Notes under the pieces: model-generated
Told to the model about the DNA's origin: nothing
Database searches by the model: none
What the model saw: only the letters and a program-made list of their open reading frames with translations
Shown here: in pieces, positions 60,348-64,000 of the stretch
Layout of the letters: each line of letters starts with the position of its first letter
How positions within the stretch are numbered: the first letter of the stretch is position 1
Translations under genes and position numbers: made by a program
Source of the DNA: an uncultured Latescibacterota bacterium
Lineage (GTDB): Bacteria > Latescibacterota > UBA2968 > UBA8231
Direction: 5' to 3'
NCBI GenBank assembly: GCA_951813615.1
Contig: OX638377.1
Location: 5,429,739 to 5,493,738, forward strand
DNA: 64,000 nucleotides

Positions 60348-61503
60348 ATGCGGATCACCAGAGTCAAGACGTACATCGTAGATGGCGGTTTCCGTCCCTG
60401 GACCTTCGTGAAGGTCGAAACCAGCGACCCGGGCCTCGTGGGGTGGGGGGACTGCACCGACTGGGGATCTCCCGGCCCCGTGGCGGCGACGGTAGAGCGG
60501 TACGCTGAGCGGATTATCGGCAAGGATCCCATGGCGAGCGAGGCGATCTGGTGGGAATTATCCGCCTTCTCGGCTCGCCACATGGGAGGCATTGCCTACA
60601 AGGCGATGTCTGGCATTGATTCGGCCCTGTGGGACATCCGCGGCAAGGTTCTAAACGCGCCCGTGTGGCAACTGCTCGGCGGCCGCATGCGAGACCGGCT
60701 CCGGCTCTACTGGTCTCACTGCGGTTCGACCCGAGCTGGACCGTGGACGCAGAAATTGGGGCTGCGGCCAGTGCGGACGATTGCCGACTTGGAGGATTTG
60801 GCCAGAGAGGTGCTGGAGCGCGGCTTCACGGCGATCAAGACAAACCTGATGCCCTTAGGGCACCGGGAGTGGCGTCGGCGATGCATCCCCCGCAGTCCTG
60901 CGCCGCGCGGAGCGAATAATCGGCACCTTCCGAGAGGCCCTCGGACCGGATGTGGGAATCGCGCTGGATGTGGGATTCTCCTTCAAGTTGGGCGGCGCAG
61001 CGCGCCTTGCTAGAGCCTTGGAGCCGTACGACCTGATGTGGCTTGAGACGGAGACCCTCGACGCCGCGGCACTGCGGACCATCCGCGATTCTACGACCAC
61101 GACGATCTGCACTGGCGAGAGCCTCTTTGGCACCACTGACTTTCGACCTTTCCTCGAACTCCACGCTCAAGACATCGTCATGCCCGACCTAGCCTGGAAC
61201 GGGATCGCGATGGGCCGGCGGCTCGCCGACTTAGCTCACGCTTATGACGTGCTATTTGCCCCCCACAACTGCCACAGCCCGCTGACGACGCTGGTGTCGG
61301 CCAATGTCTGTGCCACCGTGCCCAATTTCTACATCCTAGAATTCGATGTGGACGACGCGCCGTGGCGAGACGACCTGATGAGTCATCCCTTTGAAGTGCA
61401 GGACGGGCACCTGATTCTACCGGAACGGCCCGGTCTAGGGTCGGACTTGATCGAATCCGAACTTGCCAAGCACCCCCCCGACCACTACCCCGACGCGCGC
61501 TGA
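60348..61503 (+). pseudogene. Enolase-superfamily (mandelate racemase/muconate-lactonizing-like) gene with +1 frameshift
   Basis: ATG 60348. The first frame has the capping domain and barrel start ('GWGDCTDWGSPGPVAATVER', 'SGIDSALWDIRGK', 'GFTAIKTNLMPLG') then goes out of frame at about 60858. The +1 frame continues with 'TGSGVGDASPAVLRRAERII', 'GIALDVGFSFKLGG' (metal Asp), 'YDLMWLETETLD' (Glu), 'TICTGESLFGTTDF' (Glu) and 'APHNCHSPLTT' (His), ending at 61503. Dropping one G of GGG at 60858-60860 gives one 384-residue protein with all expected catalytic residues. Probably a sugar-acid dehydratase or cycloisomerase. Real mutation or assembly error cannot be told apart here. Confidence 0.82.
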
Positions 61504-61507
61504 TGCT

Positions 61508-63490
61508 ATGACTACGCAGGGGCAGCCGGATTTGCCGGCTGGTGGAGGGCGCGTGTTTACCGTGCGCGCCTTTCTCCTCGGTTGCCTGCTGACGGCGTTT
61601 CTTGGAACTGGCCCGCTCTATGTCCAGTTCGTCAACCACACGGCACCGCTCAACGCCGACTCCATCACGGCCGGTGCCGTGTTCCTGTTTTTCCTACTCA
61701 CCTTTGTAGTCAATACCGCACTGCGGAAAATCCATCCCCCTTGGGTATTTACAACGGGCGAACTCGTCGTCATCTACACGATGATGATCGTGGCTTCCAC
61801 GATCCCGACCAAGACGCTGATGGCGAATATGATCCCCGTGCTACCAGGAGCTTCTTATTACGCCACGCCGGAGAACGAATGGGCCGAGCTGATCTTGCCC
61901 TTGATCCCGGACTGGATAGGACCTCACGACCCGCTCGCCATAAAGTATTTCTACGAAGGCGCTCCCTCCCATGTCTCGGTCCCTTGGGGGGCGTGGCTAG
62001 TGCCCTTCGCGGCGTGGGGAATTTTTATCGCCTCCTTCTTTGCCGTGATGATCAGCAGCATGGTAATCGTCCGGCGTCAGTGGGTGGAACACGAGCGGCT
62101 CGTTTTCCCCCTGACCCAAGTGCCGCTGGAGATGCTCCAGCCCCCCCAAACAGGGCACATCCTAGGATCTCTTTTCCGGCAACCGCTGTTGTGGGTGGGG
62201 ATCGCGCTGCCTTGGATCGTCCTGAGTACACATGGGCTACACGCCTATTTCAACTACATCCCTAGGATCGAGACGAACACCTACTTCGAGCTATTCAGAG
62301 ATACCACCCCGTTCCGCGTTCTCCTGAGTTTTTCCGTCATCGGGTTTACCTACCTAGTGAACCTAGAAATCGGATTTAGCCTCTGGTTCTTCCACCTGCT
62401 GATGAAGCTACAATCGGGCCTGCTAAACATTATCGGCTACGACATCCCAGGGCGCGAAGAGGTCTTTGTCGGCGGAGGGGGAACGGTCGCGGTCGGCCAC
62501 GAGGCGATGGGGGCTACCATTGCGCTGGTTTTGTTCGTCCTGTGGACCGGTCGTCGGCATCTAGCCTCGGTCTTCGGCAAAGCCTTCGGCACCGCCCCAC
62601 ACGTGGACGACAGGGACGAAATCATGTCCTACCGGGCAGCGGTGATTACGCTACTGGTTGGACTGGTCGGCATGGGTCTGTGGCTCAACGCTAGCGGGAT
62701 GCCGCTGTGGCTCACGCCTTTCTTCGTAGGCACTGCTTTTGCCGCGTTTTTTGCCCTGACCCGGATCATCGCCGAAGGCGGAGTCGGCTTTTCCCGAACT
62801 CAACTCGTCCCGGCCGTGTTCACGGTTTACACCTTTGGGACTGGGCTCGTAGGGCCTACGGGACTGACTAGCTTGGGCTTCACCTACACCTGGAGTTCCG
62901 AGATCCGCTCCCCGCTGATGGCGTCGGTAATGCACGCGCTGAAAATGATGGACAGCATTGGCGTTCGCCGGCCGCGGCCCCTCTTAGGGGCCATTGTGCT
63001 GGCGGCGCTGATCGGCACGATCTGTTCGGGCCTGATGACCGTGTGGCTCGCCTATACATACGGGGGAATCAATCTGCAGCGCTGGGCTTTCTTAGGATTG
63101 CCCCAGACCGTCTTCGGGTTCGTCGGAGACAAGCTCCAGAACCCCCTCGGCAGCGACATCACCCTGCCGCGGGTCGTCTTTGCGGGGTTGGGCGGCACCG
63201 TCATGGCTGGACTGATGTACGCCCGGCACCGGTTTATCAACTGGCCGCTTCACTACCTAGGTTTTCCCATCGCTACGTCGCTACCGATCAGCGTAGGTTG
63301 GTTCAGTATTATGATCGGGTGGCTGTTTAAGCTGTTTATCGTGCGCTATGGGGGAGTACGTCTGTATCGCACCATACGGCCCTTCTTCATCGGCCTGATC
63401 GCGGGACAGATTAGCTGCGGCGCGAGTTGGATGGCCATAGATTACTTGACAGGCATGGTGGGCAATTGGGTAAGCGTGGGGGTGCCCTGA
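61508..63490 (+). CDS. DUF6785-family multi-pass membrane protein
   Basis: 660 residues from ATG 61508, four bases after the enolase-family stop. About 13-15 hydrophobic segments; 'FLGTGPLYVQFVNHTAPLNA', 'GELVVIYTMMIVASTIPT', 'RRQWVEHERLVFPLTQVPLE', 'GEGGVGFSRTQLV'-like region ('IAEGGVGFSRTQLVPAVFTV') match the DUF6784/DUF6785 family, which resembles oligopeptide/OPT-type transporters in layout. Linked to a sugar-acid enzyme, it may import or export a related compound. Function has not been established for the family to my knowledge. Confidence 0.8.
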   Translation: MTTQGQPDLPAGGGRVFTVRAFLLGCLLTAFLGTGPLYVQFVNHTAPLNADSITAGAVFLFFLLTFVVNTALRKIHPPWVFTTGELVVIYTMMIVASTIPTKTLMANMIPVLPGASYYATPENEWAELILPLIPDWIGPHDPLAIKYFYEGAPSHVSVPWGAWLVPFAAWGIFIASFFAVMISSMVIVRRQWVEHERLVFPLTQVPLEMLQPPQTGHILGSLFRQPLLWVGIALPWIVLSTHGLHAYFNYIPRIETNTYFELFRDTTPFRVLLSFSVIGFTYLVNLEIGFSLWFFHLLMKLQSGLLNIIGYDIPGREEVFVGGGGTVAVGHEAMGATIALVLFVLWTGRRHLASVFGKAFGTAPHVDDRDEIMSYRAAVITLLVGLVGMGLWLNASGMPLWLTPFFVGTAFAAFFALTRIIAEGGVGFSRTQLVPAVFTVYTFGTGLVGPTGLTSLGFTYTWSSEIRSPLMASVMHALKMMDSIGVRRPRPLLGAIVLAALIGTICSGLMTVWLAYTYGGINLQRWAFLGLPQTVFGFVGDKLQNPLGSDITLPRVVFAGLGGTVMAGLMYARHRFINWPLHYLGFPIATSLPISVGWFSIMIGWLFKLFIVRYGGVRLYRTIRPFFIGLIAGQISCGASWMAIDYLTGMVGNWVSVGVP

Positions 63491-63566
63491 TCTTTGCCGC
63501 TGGCCAGCGCAAGCAGACAACACCAAGGAAACCGTGAGGATATGGTACATCATCAAAGGAGGATGT

Positions 63567-64000
63567 ATGAGAAGATGGATAGCTGTAACTCTAGTAACAA
63601 CGGCCTTGCTCCCTAACCTGTGGACGCGGGAAGCAGGAGGCGCTGAACGGCCTGTGATTACTCTGCGCGGCGAGCAGGCGCATTTGTCCATCGATCTCGC
63701 CGGCGGCGGTATCGTCGATTTTCACCTGCTGTCCAACGGCATCAACCCGCTCAAGTGGGAGGGTGAAGGGGGCGAGCTGGAGCCGCGCAATCGCGGGCAC
63801 TTCCTGTGTCTGGACCGCGTGGGTCGTCCGTCGGCTGCGGAGCAGGCCAATGGCATGCCCTTTCACGGCGAGGCGGCGAGCAGGATGTGGGAACTCCTCG
63901 GCGAGCCGGAGCAACAAGGCGATGCCGTAGTGGCGGAAATGAGCACTCACCTGCCCTTGGCGGGGATGCACGTGCGGCGCGTCGTGAGACTATCAGGGGC
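63567..64000 (+). CDS. Secreted galactose-mutarotase-like protein, 3' end missing
   Basis: Starts at ATG 63567 just after AAAGGAGG and is open to the window end (144 codons). Signal peptide 'RRWIAVTLVTTALLPNLW', then 'ITLRGEQAHLSIDLAGGGIV' and 'FHLLSNGINPLKWE', 'RGHFLCLDRVG', 'NGMPFHGEAAS' and 'AEMSTHLPLAGMHVRRVV', which have the strand spacing of aldose-1-epimerase-like sandwiches. It is 76 bases after the DUF6785 gene and may be in the same unit. Whether it is an enzyme cannot be judged from the visible half. Confidence 0.6.
   Translation, partial: MRRWIAVTLVTTALLPNLWTREAGGAERPVITLRGEQAHLSIDLAGGGIVDFHLLSNGINPLKWEGEGGELEPRNRGHFLCLDRVGRPSAAEQANGMPFHGEAASRMWELLGEPEQQGDAVVAEMSTHLPLAGMHVRRVVRLSG

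Noticed and set aside
1..64000. tRNA, rRNA, CRISPR arrays and prophage genes
   Set aside because: Looked for cloverleaf-like intergenic sequences, conserved rRNA stretches, regularly spaced repeats and phage structural genes; none was found by eye.

Overview
The window looks like chromosomal DNA from a GC-rich (roughly 60% G+C), Gram-negative-type, uncultivated bacterium. My best guess is the Latescibacterota/Poribacteria end of the FCB/PVC assemblage. The reasons are four phytanoyl-CoA-dioxygenase-like genes, a type I sulfatase, Gfo/Idh/MocA and TIM-barrel sugar-isomerase genes, a DUF6785 membrane protein, CRTAC1 (FG-GAP/ASPIC-UnbV) proteins, FlgD-like C-terminal domains on secreted proteins, and LolA/FtsX-type export genes. 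This placement is inference from gene content. No rRNA, tRNA, CRISPR array or phage structural gene was seen.

Layout. 1-9.5 kb: 3' part of an extracellular nuclease, then a leftward block with an RRM protein, sulfatase, TPR lipid- or periplasm-directed protein, DUF2007/zinc-ribbon protein, a hybrid histidine kinase with its receiver protein, a PhyH oxygenase and nfuA. 9.6-13.5 kb: a complete Pnkp-Hen1 RNA-repair cassette. 13.6-17.2 kb: an SPFH protein, a palindromic repeat, and a rightward Gfo/Idh/MocA - sugar isomerase - cyclase operon. 17.3-20.6 kb: a leftward Ldh2 - MocA - PhyH block with less extreme codon bias, possibly an insertion. 20.8-25.6 kb: two PhyH genes, then a leftward sulfotransferase - TIM-barrel isomerase - DUF1015 operon. 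25.6-27.3 kb: a higBA toxin-antitoxin pair and a frameshifted ankyrin gene. 27.3-32.6 kb: a leftward LolA-like - FtsX permease - FtsX permease - ATPase - outer-membrane barrel export operon. 32.9-37.2 kb: fabV, a DUF481 barrel, a dimethylformamidase-beta-like protein and an SDR.

37.4-60.1 kb is the most unusual part: an all-rightward, nearly gap-free run of about eleven exported or membrane proteins. It starts with CRTAC1 - TPR lipoprotein - CRTAC1. After a palindromic element and a very AT-rich promoter region it continues with a SurA-like lipoprotein chaperone, three secreted multidomain proteins (here called A1, A2, A3) that share discoidin-like, 'RTRTG', 'WSxWS' and FlgD-like modules, two paralogous ~900-residue proteins (B1, B2) with an acidic Asn/Asp-rich segment, a polytopic-membrane/TPR protein, and a CBM9/DOMON-like secreted protein. 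I read it as a cell-surface or outer-membrane assembly locus. I know of no described system with this composition.

60.1-64 kb: a 160-bp MITE-like element, a strong hairpin plus U-tract placed directly before a ribosome-binding site, a frameshifted enolase-superfamily gene, a DUF6785 multi-pass membrane protein, and the start of a secreted galactose-mutarotase-like gene that runs off the end.
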